Assembly (NCBI RefSeq): GCF_000244875.1
Contig: NC_016791.1
Span: 1,175,501 to 1,239,500, forward strand
DNA from: Clostridium sp. BNL1100
GTDB lineage: Bacteria > Bacillota > Clostridia > Acetivibrionales > DSM-1351
Length of the DNA: 64,000 nucleotides
Reading direction: 5' to 3'
In this document: positions 17,745-27,878 of the stretch, in pieces
Position numbering within the stretch: the stretch's first letter is position 1
Layout: each line of letters opens with the position of its first letter
Made by a program: the position numbers and the translations under genes
The notes under the pieces: generated by a model
The model's database searches: none
What the model was told of the DNA's origin: nothing
The model's input: only the letters and a program-made list of their open reading frames with translations

Positions 17745-17880
17745 TCCTTGTGCTAAAATATATCGGTAGCCGCACGGCCAAGGCTCCTTAAATATAATTC
17801 ATTTGAATTATTGCCTGTGATGAATACTCCTGTTGATGTAGTATATACGTCATAAAGCCGGCGAGATTGATATTAGGAGG
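17745..17880 (+). ncRNA. L21-type ribosomal leader
   Basis: Between rng and rplU lies a structured segment with paired GC-rich blocks (AGCCGCACGGCCAAGGCTCC near 17768-17787 and AAGCCGGCGAG near 17854-17864) and GCCTGTGATGAATACTCCTG near 17814-17833. The order resembles the L21_leader family found before rplU in Firmicutes, thought to be bound by a product of the operon. A covariance search is needed for certainty. Confidence 0.65.
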
Positions 17881-17887
17881 TGTATAT

Positions 17888-18199
17888 ATGTACGCAATTA
17901 TAATGACTGGTGGAAAACAGTACAAAGTTCAGGAAGGCGATGTAGTTTTCATAGAAAAGCTCGCTGCTGAAGAAGGATCTTCAGTAACTTTTGATAAGGT
18001 TTTAGCTGTATCAAAGGATGGAAATGTTAGCTTTGGTGCTCCTGTTCTCGAATCAGCTTCTGTAAGTGGAAAGATTCTTAACCACGGAAAAGGTGAAAAG
18101 ATTATCGTTTTCAAATACAAAGCAAAGAAGAACATCAGAAACAAAAAGGGACACAGACAACCGTATACAAAGGTTCAAATCGAAAAGATCAATGCTTAA
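17888..18199 (+). CDS. rplU: 50S ribosomal protein L21
   Basis: 103 residues from ATG at 17888, which follows TAGGAGGTG. It begins [18 protein letters not shown] and ends [16 protein letters not shown], both typical of L21. It binds 23S rRNA in the large subunit. First coding gene after the leader. Confidence 0.98.
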   Translation: MYAIIMTGGKQYKVQEGDVVFIEKLAAEEGSSVTFDKVLAVSKDGNVSFGAPVLESASVSGKILNHGKGEKIIVFKYKAKKNIRNKKGHRQPYTKVQIEKINA

Positions 18200-18216
18200 T
18201 TAAGGATAACAGTTAG

Positions 18217-18549
18217 ATGATTAAAATTAATATAGGCAAGGATTCAGCAGGTACTATTAGGACGTTTGTAGTAAAAGGACATGCAGGGTTTGCCGAAGAA
18301 GGCAGTGACATTGTATGTTCAGCCATTTCCGCAATCGCTTATACTGCGGTAGGAGCTATTGAAGAGTTGATTGGACTAAAAGGCTTTTTTAAACAGAAGA
18401 ACGGGTTTATGTCATGTAAGCTTGACATGGAGTTGTCTCCTGAAAAAAGGCATGATGCCAATGTAATTATGGCCACAGCGGAAATTGGATTCAAACAGAT
18501 AGAATTTGCTTATCCCGACTATGTGAAGGTATTGGATGAGGAGGTGTAA
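18217..18549 (+). CDS. prp: Ribosomal-processing cysteine protease Prp
   Basis: 110 residues, formerly YsxB. Prp removes the N-terminal extension of L27 in Firmicutes. The catalytic pair is visible as H22 in [11 protein letters not shown] and C34 in DIVCSAIS. It sits between rplU and rpmA as in Staphylococcus and Bacillus. The adjacent rpmA here does encode an extended L27, so the substrate is next door. Confidence 0.95.
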   Translation: MIKINIGKDSAGTIRTFVVKGHAGFAEEGSDIVCSAISAIAYTAVGAIEELIGLKGFFKQKNGFMSCKLDMELSPEKRHDANVIMATAEIGFKQIEFAYPDYVKVLDEEV

Positions 18550-18553
18550 TCTC

Positions 18554-18838
18554 ATGATAAAGGTTAATTTACAACTTTTTGCTCATAAAAAGGGTGTTGG
18601 TAGTTCAAGAAACGGACGTGACAGTGCAGCTAAAAGACTCGGTGTCAAAAGAGCTGATGGTCAATTCGTTCTCGCAGGAAACATTCTTGTTCGTCAAAGA
18701 GGTACAAAGATTCATCCCGGTGTAAACGTAGGAATAGGTAAAGACGATACCTTGTTTGCATTAAAGGATGGAAAAGTTAAGTTTGCAAGACTTGGCAGAG
18801 ATAAGAAGCAGGTTATGATAGTTACTGCTGCTGAGTAA
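18554..18838 (+). CDS. rpmA: 50S ribosomal protein L27 with cleavable N-terminus
   Basis: 94 residues from ATG at 18554, which follows GAGGAGGTG (18538-18545). The first residues, [14 protein letters not shown], carry the short extension ending in LQLF before AHKKG, the site cut by Prp in other Firmicutes. Mature L27 reaches the peptidyl-transferase centre with its N-terminus, so processing matters. A perfect terminator follows. Confidence 0.98.
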   Translation: MIKVNLQLFAHKKGVGSSRNGRDSAAKRLGVKRADGQFVLAGNILVRQRGTKIHPGVNVGIGKDDTLFALKDGKVKFARLGRDKKQVMIVTAAE

Positions 18839-18857
18839 TAACAAAATTATCGCATTA

Positions 18858-18896
18858 AAAAAGGTAGAAAATGTGATACGCATTTTCTACCTTTTT
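18858..18896 (+). terminator. Terminator of the rplU-prp-rpmA operon
   Basis: A perfect 16-bp stem (18858-18873 with 18881-18896) around a 7-base loop. Confidence 0.92.
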
Positions 18897-19004
18897 AGCG
18901 TATAATGAAAGTTATTTTTCACATAAATTATTTGTTTAAGGTTAAAATAAACAGAGTTCTGGATTATATAAAAAAGAATATTTGTTTTAATGGAGAGAAG
19001 ATAA

Positions 19005-20282
<1,278 letters not shown>

Positions 20283-20326
20283 TAGGAATATGCATGGATA
20301 TTTTCTATGCGGACATGGAGGATGCG

Positions 20327-20617
20327 ATGCTTACAGGTAAACAAAGAAGCTATTTGAGGTCGCTTGCAAATAATCTTCAACCCATTTTTCAGGTTGGAAA
20401 AGGCGGAGTAAGCGACAATATGATAAAGCAGTTTTCAGATGCACTGGAGGCCAGAGAGCTTATAAAGGCAACTGTCCTGAAAAATGCAGAATGTGATACG
20501 AAAACCATATGTGAAGAAATTGCAGAGCAGACAAATTCCGAAGTAGTTCAGGTTATCGGAAGTAAATTTGTTTTGTACAGACCATCTGAAAAGAATTCCG
20601 TAATAGAGCTGCCGTAG
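20327..20617 (+). CDS. yhbY: CRM-domain ribosome assembly protein YhbY
   Basis: 96 residues from ATG at 20327, 5 bases after GGAGG; the earlier in-frame ATG at 20294 has no binding site. It starts MLTGKQRSYLRSLANN and has the PIFQVGKGGVSDN loop typical of the CRM RNA-binding fold. YhbY associates with pre-50S particles and commonly follows obgE. It lies 44 bases behind obgE, presumably in the same transcript. Confidence 0.93.
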   Translation: MLTGKQRSYLRSLANNLQPIFQVGKGGVSDNMIKQFSDALEARELIKATVLKNAECDTKTICEEIAEQTNSEVVQVIGSKFVLYRPSEKNSVIELP

Positions 20618-20724
20618 GGCGGCTTTTTAACGTATTGGGGAAATATGTAATAAAATTATACAATTCTGAATAATATAATAAGTATTTCGTTGAAAAAAAC
20701 TTAGTAAAATTTTCAGGAGGGTAT

Positions 20725-20997
20725 ATGAAAGAAAACTACGCTACACAAAATCACACTTATGAATCTCTGGACAAATCATCAATAAAAAAACTCAGCGACA
20801 AGGTTCTGCTTGAAAAGACTAAAGATACATATAAGTTTTTAAAATTAAACGAGATTTACCTAAAAAATATAAGAGACGATTATGGGAAACAAAAAATAGC
20901 CCAGCTGAGAGTTAAGTTTATTCGTCATCAGCTGGAACTGCTTATTAGAGAGTGCTTTTCAAGGGGATTGAAACATGGACTAAGTAATTATTACTAA
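20725..20997 (+). CDS. Small protein of unknown function
   Basis: 90 residues, unrecognised. It is soluble, rich in K, L and Y, and mostly helical in pattern, with no membrane segment or cysteine cluster. AGGAGG stands 4 bases before the ATG, a little close but strong. The gene ends 11 bases before the stop of the convergent DUF4364 gene, with no terminator seen. It is likely real because of the binding site and the low-GC codon use. Confidence 0.65.
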   Translation: MKENYATQNHTYESLDKSSIKKLSDKVLLEKTKDTYKFLKLNEIYLKNIRDDYGKQKIAQLRVKFIRHQLELLIRECFSRGLKHGLSNYY

Positions 20998-21008
20998 AAA
21001 GTCAGATG

Positions 21009-21563
21009 TTATTTTCCGAAGTTATCGTTACCTGTATCAGTGAGTGCCGACAATATTTTACTGTACAATTTCTCTGAATTCTGAGCCCAGTTGTCGCATA
21101 TTTTATTAGCGTCATTACGGCTTCCAACAGACATTTTTAAATCAATATAGGTAAAGCTTCCTTCACAAATCCTTAAACTAACGATATACTCATTTTCTTT
21201 TACGGCAACAAAGTCTGACTGTATGTTTATTTCATTTTTTTTGCTTTTTTTATATTTATTTAAAGCCTCATCAATCCTGGCTTTTATGCCGGCAGGAATT
21301 AATGAAGTAAAGTACTCCAGACTTTGTTTTCCGGCAGAAGAAATACTATATGACAGTTTTTCATCAGAATCTATTTTTGTAAGAAACTTTCCCTCACAAA
21401 GCTCATCAAGATATTGCTGAAGAAAAATATAATTCATCAGCTTGTTTTCTAAAATTATTTTCGTTATAAGCAAATTGGTTACTGGTGACTCCAGATTATG
21501 AATAATATATAATAATATCAGCTTGTTTTCGGCAAGTTCTCTGCTGTTTTCAATAGAACTCAT
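21009..21563 (-). CDS. DUF4364 family protein, winged-helix-like
   Basis: 184 residues. The start SRELAENKLILLYIIHNL, then VTNLLITKIILENKLMNY and FLQQYLDEL, match the DUF4364 pattern, which resembles a winged-helix DNA-binding domain in the first ~85 residues. The C-terminal part is a small alpha/beta domain. The function is not established; a transcription regulator is plausible. GGAGG precedes the ATG. Monocistronic. Confidence 0.8.
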   Translation of the reverse strand: MSSIENSRELAENKLILLYIIHNLESPVTNLLITKIILENKLMNYIFLQQYLDELCEGKFLTKIDSDEKLSYSISSAGKQSLEYFTSLIPAGIKARIDEALNKYKKSKKNEINIQSDFVAVKENEYIVSLRICEGSFTYIDLKMSVGSRNDANKICDNWAQNSEKLYSKILSALTDTGNDNFGK

Positions 21564-21767
21564 AAATACCTCCGTTCTTAGCTGTAATTTAGCCTAAAAT
21601 AAATTCCCAAAAATATATTTAAAATTATACCATAAAGGCTTATGGTTTACTATATTACCCCAAAAAGACTTTTTATGCGGTCAAATTTGAGCTTTATTTC
21701 CCGTGCATCACCTTTATAGTTAATGATATAATATTTAAATCAGGATTAAGCATAAAAGGAGATATAC

Positions 21768-22457
21768 GTGTCAGATAATTTATATAAAGAACTGGAAACA
21801 ATAGTATACGGCATGGGGGGAACTTTCTTTGGAACATCGGAAGTAGTGGAGCATTTACCTGACCCGTTAGAAAGCTATCCTATTGCCATAACCTTCGGTA
21901 TCAGACTGTCAGATGCAATAATAGACGAGATAGGGGATAAACCTACCTTTACTTATTTTAACCACTATAGGTCTGTTAATGCCCTGATAGACCAGATATC
22001 ACTTAAATTGGTTCTGTCTATTCAGGCACACGGCAAAAGGGCATATTCCATTGCTGCTTCACAAAGCATACCTTCCTCTCCAATACCTTACAGCGGTGTG
22101 TTTCCGCATAAAACAGGTGCGGTTTTAGCAGGACTGGGCTGGATAGGTAAAAACGGCTTATTTATTCATAAAGATTACGGCCCCAGAGTAAGGCTTGGGA
22201 CTGTTCTTACAGATATGGTGCTTCCTTGTGAAAATAAGATACTACAGAATAAGTGTTCATCATGCAACAGGTGTGTAAAAGCATGTCCTGCCCTTGCTCT
22301 TACCGGGAATAAGTGGGAGGTTGGGAAACCTCGTGAAAATGTAGTAGATGCAAGAGCATGCTCAGAATATATGAACAGGAATTTAAAGCATATAGGAAGG
22401 GGATCCGTGTGTGGTATTTGCATAAAGGTATGCCCAAGTGCGGGTAGTAGAACCTGA
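21768..22457 (+). CDS. QueG-like 4Fe-4S double-cluster protein
   Basis: 229 residues with a GTG start behind AAAGGAGAT. The C-terminal half carries two 4Fe-4S patterns (CSSCNRCVKACPALAL and CGICIKVCPS). The middle has GAVLAGLGWIGKNGLFIHKDYGPRVR, seen in the reductive-dehalogenase/QueG group. True QueG (epoxyqueuosine reductase) is longer, has a cobalamin site and usually ends with HEAT-like repeats, so this is probably a shorter relative of unknown substrate. A real candidate for queuosine synthesis, queH, lies elsewhere in the window. Confidence 0.75.
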   Translation: MSDNLYKELETIVYGMGGTFFGTSEVVEHLPDPLESYPIAITFGIRLSDAIIDEIGDKPTFTYFNHYRSVNALIDQISLKLVLSIQAHGKRAYSIAASQSIPSSPIPYSGVFPHKTGAVLAGLGWIGKNGLFIHKDYGPRVRLGTVLTDMVLPCENKILQNKCSSCNRCVKACPALALTGNKWEVGKPRENVVDARACSEYMNRNLKHIGRGSVCGICIKVCPSAGSRT

Positions 22458-22510
22458 CGGTAATGCTAGGAAAATTAAGGAAAAATGTCATTAAGAAGTG
22501 TTCATACTCG

Positions 22511-22539
22511 TTGACTGTGGAAAATACGTATGCTATTCT
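22511..22539 (+). promoter_or_regulatory. Promoter of the folate cluster
   Basis: TTGACT (22511-22516), a 17-base spacer, TATTCT (22534-22539). This gives a leader of about 115 bases before folE. Confidence 0.6.
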
Positions 22540-22584
22540 TTTTAGGATAGAAGGTATTCTTTTTTAATGGTTTATTTGAAATAT

Positions 22585-22625
22585 AATCCCTAGAGTATAC
22601 TACTTTCAGGGATTTTACTTTTTAT
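22585..22625 (+). promoter_or_regulatory. Terminator-like hairpin in the folE leader
   Basis: AATCCCT (22585-22591) pairs with AGGGATT (22608-22614), followed by a T-rich stretch. It lies between the promoter and folE, so it could work as an attenuator. No known riboswitch core, including the THF type, was recognised around it. Confidence 0.4.
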
Positions 22626-22660
22626 ACGATACAGAAAAATACGTATATAGGGTGGTTTAC

Positions 22661-23248
22661 ATGTCTATAGATAGGAAAAAAGTTGAAGAGCATATCAGAG
22701 GTTTACTGATTGCTTTAGGAGAGGACCCCGACAGAGAGGGACTTAAAGATACACCCTCACGTGTTGCTCGTATGTACGAGGAGATTTTTGAAGGAATCAG
22801 CTATACAAATGACGAGATTGCTGAAATGTATAACAAAACCTTTGAAGATGATCTGGTGATACCTAAAGACAACAAAGAAATGGTATTGGTTAAGGATATA
22901 GATATTTTCAGTTATTGCGAGCATCATATGGCACTTATGTACAATATGAAAGTTGCAGTTGCTTATGTACCTAACGGCAAAATACTGGGCCTTAGCAAAA
23001 TAGCCAGAATAGCCGACATGGTCGGAAAACGTCTACAGCTGCAGGAAAGAATAGGTTCTGACATAGCTGAAATTATGCAAAAGATTACTGATTCAGAGGA
23101 CGTTGCGGTAATTATTGAAGGACAGCACGCTTGTATGACTGCCAGAGGCATTAAAAATACAGGATCTCGGACTACAACTACTACATTTCGAGGAAATTTC
23201 AACACAGATACAAATCTTACAAAAAGATTGATGATACTATATAAGTAA
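22661..23248 (+). CDS. folE: GTP cyclohydrolase I
   Basis: 195 residues from ATG at 22661, 5 bases behind AGGGTGG; an in-frame GTG at 22652 overlaps that site. It turns GTP into dihydroneopterin triphosphate, the first step of folate synthesis. The zinc site is visible in [11 protein letters not shown] and [10 protein letters not shown], and [13 protein letters not shown] is the usual N-terminal motif. First gene of a folE-HD-folP-folB-folK cluster. Confidence 0.97.
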   Translation: MSIDRKKVEEHIRGLLIALGEDPDREGLKDTPSRVARMYEEIFEGISYTNDEIAEMYNKTFEDDLVIPKDNKEMVLVKDIDIFSYCEHHMALMYNMKVAVAYVPNGKILGLSKIARIADMVGKRLQLQERIGSDIAEIMQKITDSEDVAVIIEGQHACMTARGIKNTGSRTTTTTFRGNFNTDTNLTKRLMILYK

Positions 23249-23264
23249 TAATACAGGTGACCGT

Positions 23265-23744
23265 ATGGAAAGAGTACAAAGAATATTAAACCATCCGCAA
23301 TTTAAAAAGTATATGGAGTTGAATTTTCAGGCAGAAAAAGACCGTAAATTTTGCCGCCATGATATTCAACATTCATTGGATGTGGCAAGAGTTGCCTATA
23401 TTATTGCACTTGAAAACAAATATGACCTTGACAAAGAAATAATTTATATAACTGCACTCCTCCATGATATTGCTAAATGGAAGCAATACAGCCAAAATGC
23501 AGACCATGCCGCTGAAGGGGCTGTTTTAGCACGTAAGATTCTTGTTGATTTAAATATGGAAAAAGGCGACACCGAAATGATTTTGGATGCGATTGCAAAA
23601 CACCGAAAAATGGAAGGACACAGTACTTCTCTAAGTAAGGTTTTATACGCAGGTGATAAGTCCTGTCGCCAGTGTGTCAGCTGTAGTATGGTTAAGGAAT
23701 GCAACTGGTTTATCAACGGCAGCACACCTGTATTCAATTACTAA
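23265..23744 (+). CDS. HD-domain hydrolase within the folate operon
   Basis: 159 residues. The HD metal site is seen as H in CRHDIQHSLDVAR, HD in LLHDIAKWKQYS and a late D in YAGDKSC. A cysteine cluster near the C-terminus (CRQCVSCSMVKEC) may hold zinc or an Fe-S cluster. It lies between folE and folP with short gaps on both sides, so a role in pterin synthesis is likely. HD proteins act on phosphate esters; removal of phosphate from dihydroneopterin triphosphate is a step with no clear enzyme in many bacteria. This link is inference from position only. Confidence 0.85.
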   Translation: MERVQRILNHPQFKKYMELNFQAEKDRKFCRHDIQHSLDVARVAYIIALENKYDLDKEIIYITALLHDIAKWKQYSQNADHAAEGAVLARKILVDLNMEKGDTEMILDAIAKHRKMEGHSTSLSKVLYAGDKSCRQCVSCSMVKECNWFINGSTPVFNY

Positions 23745-23766
23745 AATAATGAAGGATAACACAAAT

Positions 23767-24591
23767 ATGATAGCTGGATGTTTTAAAATTGGGAACAGTA
23801 CATGGGAATGGGGCAAAAAGACTTATGTAATGGGTATTCTTAATGTAACGCCGGATTCATTTTCGGACGGGGGCAGTTATACAAAACCGGAAATAGCACT
23901 TAAGCAGGCATTTCGGATGCTTGCAGAAGGTGCAGATATAATTGACGTTGGCGGAGAGACCACAAAACCCGGTGCAGTACCTGTATCCTCTGAAATTGAA
24001 CAGCAGAGGATAATACCTGTCATTGAAGCTTTGTCAAAGGCGATTAGCCTGCCTGTTTCTGTGGATACCTACAGGGCAGACACAGCAGAACTTGCCATAA
24101 AGGCAGGTGCAGATATGATAAATGATATCTGGGGACTCAAATATGATTCCCGCATGGCTCCAACAATAGCAGAGTATGGCGTACCTGTATGTATAATGCA
24201 CAACAGAACTACTGGAACAAATTACGGAGAAGACTTTATAGGACAAATATTGAGGGAGCTTGAGGAAAGTATATTAATAGCAAAAAAAGCAGGCATAGAG
24301 GATGATAAAATAATCATAGACCCCGGTATAGGCTTTGCAAAGACCTGGGAGCAAAACTTAGAGGTTATGCGTAAACTTGAAGATTTTAAAATGCTTGGCT
24401 ATCCCGTGCTTTTGGGTGCTTCAAGAAAATCCTTTATAGGAAAGGTTCTGGACCTTGAAGTATATGACAGGCTTGAAGGCACGCTGGCGACAACTGCAAC
24501 AGGTATTGCAAAAGGTGTTGATATTGTGAGAGTTCACGATGTTTTACAAAATGTAAGAGTAGCTAAAATGACGGATAGTATGGTGAAATAA
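23767..24591 (+). CDS. folP: Dihydropteroate synthase
   Basis: 274 residues. It joins 6-hydroxymethyl-dihydropterin pyrophosphate with p-aminobenzoate. Motifs are VMGILNVTPDSFSDGG, DVGGETTKPGA, and LLGASRKSFIGKVL, which together form the two substrate sites. The ATG at 23767 has AAGGA 11 bases ahead; an ATG at 23749 is possible but has no site. The open frame runs back inside the HD gene, which explains longer predictions. Confidence 0.96.
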   Translation: MIAGCFKIGNSTWEWGKKTYVMGILNVTPDSFSDGGSYTKPEIALKQAFRMLAEGADIIDVGGETTKPGAVPVSSEIEQQRIIPVIEALSKAISLPVSVDTYRADTAELAIKAGADMINDIWGLKYDSRMAPTIAEYGVPVCIMHNRTTGTNYGEDFIGQILRELEESILIAKKAGIEDDKIIIDPGIGFAKTWEQNLEVMRKLEDFKMLGYPVLLGASRKSFIGKVLDLEVYDRLEGTLATTATGIAKGVDIVRVHDVLQNVRVAKMTDSMVK

Positions 24592-24966
24592 ATGGATAAA
24601 ATAATTATAGAAGACTTGGAAGTGTATGCTTACCACGGGGTAGCAGAAGAAGAGAAAAAACTGGGGCAAATGTTTCTTGTTTCGTTGGAAATATCAGCCG
24701 ACTTAAGCACGGCTGCCATAAACCATGATTTGAGCTCTACTTTAAATTACGCAGAGGTATGCAGAGTTGTTGGGGATGTTGTAAGTTCAGATAAATATGA
24801 TTTAATTGAAACGGTTGCATATAAAATTCTTGAGGGTATATTTATTAACTTTAAAAAGGCGGTATCAGTAAAAATACTGCTGAAAAAACCTTGGGCTCCG
24901 ATGGGATATCATCTTAAATACGCAGGAGTCCAACTTGAACGTACCAGAGGCGAATTCAATGTGTGA
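24592..24966 (+). CDS. folB: Dihydroneopterin aldolase
   Basis: 124 residues. It splits dihydroneopterin to 6-hydroxymethyl-dihydropterin and glycolaldehyde. DLEVYAYHGVAEEEKKLGQ at the N-terminus and LKKPWAPMGY near the end are the typical motifs. Its ATG follows the folP stop directly, and it overlaps folK by 8 bases. Confidence 0.95.
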   Translation: MDKIIIEDLEVYAYHGVAEEEKKLGQMFLVSLEISADLSTAAINHDLSSTLNYAEVCRVVGDVVSSDKYDLIETVAYKILEGIFINFKKAVSVKILLKKPWAPMGYHLKYAGVQLERTRGEFNV

Positions 24967-25432
24967 TAATGTAGTCACTGCATATATAGGGTTAGGTTCA
25001 AATATAGGGGATAGGGAATACCAGTTGAACCGGGCAGTTGAACTTCTTAAACTGGCTGAAAAAGTTCAAGTTACGGCGGTGTCCTCTTATTATAATACTG
25101 CCCCGGTAGGATATGAACAGCAGCCGGATTTTTTGAATGCTGTGGTTGAAATAAGGACATACTTGTCAGCCAGAGAACTTCTGACAGTGTGTTCAGGAAT
25201 AGAAAAAGAACTCAAAAGAGAGAGAATAATACACTGGGGGCCAAGGACCATTGATCTTGATATACTGCTCTACGGAAGCGATATAATCAATGAAACTGAT
25301 TTGGTGATTCCTCACCCAAGGATGCATGAACGGAGATTTGTGCTGGAGCCTTTAAATGAAATTGCACCTTTTGTAATGCATCCGGTTTTTAATAAAAATA
25401 TAAATGAGATATTTCATGATAACTTTCTGTAA
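24959..25432 (+). CDS. folK: HPPK, hydroxymethyl-dihydropterin pyrophosphokinase
   Basis: 157 residues from ATG at 24959, which overlaps the folB stop and has AGAGG eight bases ahead. It adds pyrophosphate from ATP to the pterin. Motifs are AYIGLGSNIGDRE, ending of the ATP site GPRTIDLDILLYG, and IPHPRMHERRFVLEPL. Last gene of the fol cluster; cobO follows after 18 bases. Confidence 0.96.
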   Translation: MCDNVVTAYIGLGSNIGDREYQLNRAVELLKLAEKVQVTAVSSYYNTAPVGYEQQPDFLNAVVEIRTYLSARELLTVCSGIEKELKRERIIHWGPRTIDLDILLYGSDIINETDLVIPHPRMHERRFVLEPLNEIAPFVMHPVFNKNINEIFHDNFL

Positions 25433-25450
25433 TATAAATGGAGGACTTCT

Positions 25451-25984
25451 ATGTGTAAAAAAGGTTTAGTACACATTTATACAGGCGATGGCAAAGGTAA
25501 GACTACAGCTGCAATAGGACTTGGAGTAAGGGCCTGTGGAGACAATATGAAGGTTCTAATGGTTCAATTTCTCAAAAGCAGAGATACCTGCGAGCTTCAT
25601 TCTCTAAAGAAACTGGAACCGGAGTTTACTGTAATAAGAGGTTTCAGCTGTAAAAAGTTTGTATGGAATATGACTGAGGAAGAAAAAGAAGAAGCACGAA
25701 AAGAGGCTTCTGAGATTTTTCAAGGTGTAAAAAATCTTATTTCACAAAGTAATTATGATTTGGTTATTATGGATGAGCTGATAGGCGTTCTGAATAATGG
25801 GTTTATCAGTGAAGATGATGTTATTGCTATGATAAAAGATAAACCCCAAGAAACAGAACTTGTATTAACCGGGAGAAATGCCGGGAAACGCCTGATAGAA
25901 GCTGCCGACTACGTATCTGAAATAAAAGCCGTAAAACATCCGTATCAAGAAGGCATTTCAGCCCGAAAGGGAATAGAATTTTAG
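25451..25984 (+). CDS. cobO: Corrinoid adenosyltransferase, CobO/BtuR
   Basis: 177 residues. It transfers the adenosyl group of ATP to cob(I)alamin. The P-loop is GDGKGKTTAA (13-22); LMVQFLKSRDTCEL and LVIMDELIGVL (Walker B-like) are also typical, as is the ending KAVKHPYQEGISARKGIEF. A strong GGAGGA site precedes the ATG. It may be transcribed with the fol genes. Its product could serve B12-dependent enzymes elsewhere. Convergent with glgA, 8 bases apart, with no terminator seen. Confidence 0.95.
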   Translation: MCKKGLVHIYTGDGKGKTTAAIGLGVRACGDNMKVLMVQFLKSRDTCELHSLKKLEPEFTVIRGFSCKKFVWNMTEEEKEEARKEASEIFQGVKNLISQSNYDLVIMDELIGVLNNGFISEDDVIAMIKDKPQETELVLTGRNAGKRLIEAADYVSEIKAVKHPYQEGISARKGIEF

Positions 25985-25992
25985 AGTCACTG

Positions 25993-27438
25993 CTATTTCT
26001 GCAACGTTTTACGGTACATATTCATGTATTCGTGTGCTGATTTTTCCCAACTGAAATCTGATCGCATACCTCTTTGAACAAGAAGGCTCCAAATGTCTTT
26101 TTTATTGTAATAAAAATCTACTGCACGCCTGATTGTATTGAGCATATCGTGTGCATTGTAGTTTGTAAAAGTGAAACCGTTTCCTTCTCCGGTAGTCTCG
26201 TTGTATGAAAGAACGGTATCATTAAGACCGCCTGTTTCACGGACTATGGGAACAGCTCCATATCGGAAGCTGAAAATCTGACCAAGACCGCAGGGCTCAA
26301 ACAAGGAAGGCATAAGAAACATATCTGATGCCGCATAAATTCGCTGAGCCAGAGTATCGCTAAAGGTTATGTTTGCTGAAACTTTGTCTTTGTGCCAATA
26401 TGCTGCATTTTCAAAAACATATTTGTAATGTTCATCGCCTTTACCAAGTATGATAAGCTGAATATCCATTTGCAGGATTTCTTCAAGTACACGTTCAATA
26501 AGGTCAAACCCTTTTTGAGAGGTGAGCCTCGAAATAATACTGATTACAGGTACTTCAGGCTTTACAGGAAGGCCTAAATCCTGCTGTAGTCTCCGTTTGT
26601 TTTCATACTTTTGTGATATCTTGTCAGCCGAGTACATAGCATACAATCTTGTATCATTTTCAGGATCGTTTTTTTCGTAGTCTATACCGTTCAATATTCC
26701 GTATAAATCCTTTGATCGGCTATTTAATACACCATTTAATCCCTCACCGTAAAAATCATTTTTTATTTCATCAGCGTAAGTAGGGCTTACAGTACTGATG
26801 GAGTCCGAATAAACAAGGCCGGCTTTCAAAAAGTTTACACTTCCGTTAAATTCTATTCCTTCGGGGGTAAAGTATCTCCAATCCAATCCAAGCAGGTTCG
26901 AAAGTACTTCTTTAGAGAAGATACCCTGGTATTTGAGATTGTGTATTGTAAATATGGTTTTAATGTTTTTGTAAAAGGGGTCGCTTTTATACACAGCCTT
27001 CAATAGAAGACTTACAACTCCGGTCTGCCAATCATTGCAATGTATTATATCAGTCTTAAAACCAATAAAAGGAAGTATTTCTAAAAGTGCTTTGCTGAAA
27101 AAAGTAAACTGTTCGGCCTGGTCAAAATCGCCATAGAGTTCAGGCCTGTTAAAGTAATATTCATTATCAAGAAAATAATATGTTATTCCGTCATATTTTA
27201 ATCTAAAAATACCACAATACTGATGTCTCCAGGATACATCTACATAAATGAAGCCCAGATATTCCATTTGTGATTTGTACTGCTCAGGGATTGCACTGTA
27301 TTTAGGCATAACTACACGAATATCGCAGCCCAGTTTTGACAGAGCTTTTGGAAGGGAACCGGCAACATCGCCAAGACCTCCGGTTTTTGCAAAAGGGAAT
27401 ACTTCTGAAGAAGCAAACAAAATATTTATATTATTCAC
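25993..27438 (-). CDS. glgA: Glycogen synthase (ADP-glucose type)
   Basis: 481 residues, a GT5 family enzyme. It extends alpha-1,4-glucan from ADP-glucose. The N-terminus shows SSEVFPFAKTGGLGDV, with the substrate-binding KTGGL at 18-22; the C-terminal domain has SRLTSQKGFDLI and LFEPCGLGQIFSFRYG, with the catalytic glutamate. The start is GTG, 8 bases after GGAGGT. No other glg gene is adjacent, which is unusual because glgA often sits with glgC/glgD. Confidence 0.95.
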   Translation of the reverse strand: MNNINILFASSEVFPFAKTGGLGDVAGSLPKALSKLGCDIRVVMPKYSAIPEQYKSQMEYLGFIYVDVSWRHQYCGIFRLKYDGITYYFLDNEYYFNRPELYGDFDQAEQFTFFSKALLEILPFIGFKTDIIHCNDWQTGVVSLLLKAVYKSDPFYKNIKTIFTIHNLKYQGIFSKEVLSNLLGLDWRYFTPEGIEFNGSVNFLKAGLVYSDSISTVSPTYADEIKNDFYGEGLNGVLNSRSKDLYGILNGIDYEKNDPENDTRLYAMYSADKISQKYENKRRLQQDLGLPVKPEVPVISIISRLTSQKGFDLIERVLEEILQMDIQLIILGKGDEHYKYVFENAAYWHKDKVSANITFSDTLAQRIYAASDMFLMPSLFEPCGLGQIFSFRYGAVPIVRETGGLNDTVLSYNETTGEGNGFTFTNYNAHDMLNTIRRAVDFYYNKKDIWSLLVQRGMRSDFSWEKSAHEYMNMYRKTLQK

Positions 27439-27551
27439 CCTGTTACCTCCTGTAAATACTAGTGGTATAATTTTTCCAGATACTTAAAGTCTATCAGAAA
27501 TTGTTTCAACCTACAACAAACAGGGAATAAAGTAAGCATAAAAAATGCTGA

Positions 27552-27580
27552 TTGACACATTACGGAGGTTGGATTATTCT
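27552..27580 (+). promoter_or_regulatory. Promoter of the TSCPD gene
   Basis: TTGACA (27552-27557), a 17-base spacer, TATTCT (27575-27580), 44 bases before the start. Confidence 0.6.
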
Positions 27581-27623
27581 TGTATTAAATATTTGACAGT
27601 AAGGTAAACGGAGGGTAGTAAAA

Positions 27624-27878
27624 ATGCAATTCAAAACAAGGGGAACATGCTCAAGTCAGATAAGTTTTGAGATTGAAGACGGAAAACTAAAAAATGTTCG
27701 GTTTAGCAACGGATGTTCCGGAAATCTTCAGGGTATCAGCTCCCTCGTTGAGGGTATGCCGGCACATGAAGTAATTACAAAGTTAAAAGGTATTGATTGC
27801 CAGGGAAGAGGTACTTCCTGTCCTGACCAGCTGGCTTGTGCTATTGAATCGGCTTTAAAAACACAGCAGGCAGTATGA
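27624..27878 (+). CDS. TSCPD-domain protein (TIGR03905 type)
   Basis: 84 residues. The name-giving motif TSCPDQLA is present near 68-75, with further cysteines at GTCSSQ, NGCSGN and DCQGRG, suggesting a small metal-binding protein. TIGR03905 proteins are single TSCPD domains of unknown function; in longer proteins the domain caps ribonucleotide reductases. GGAGGG precedes the ATG. Confidence 0.88.
   Translation: MQFKTRGTCSSQISFEIEDGKLKNVRFSNGCSGNLQGISSLVEGMPAHEVITKLKGIDCQGRGTSCPDQLACAIESALKTQQAV

Noticed and set aside
21768-22457. True QueG epoxyqueuosine reductase
   Set aside because: Too short, and the window has a QueH for the same step; kept as a QueG-like Fe-S protein only.
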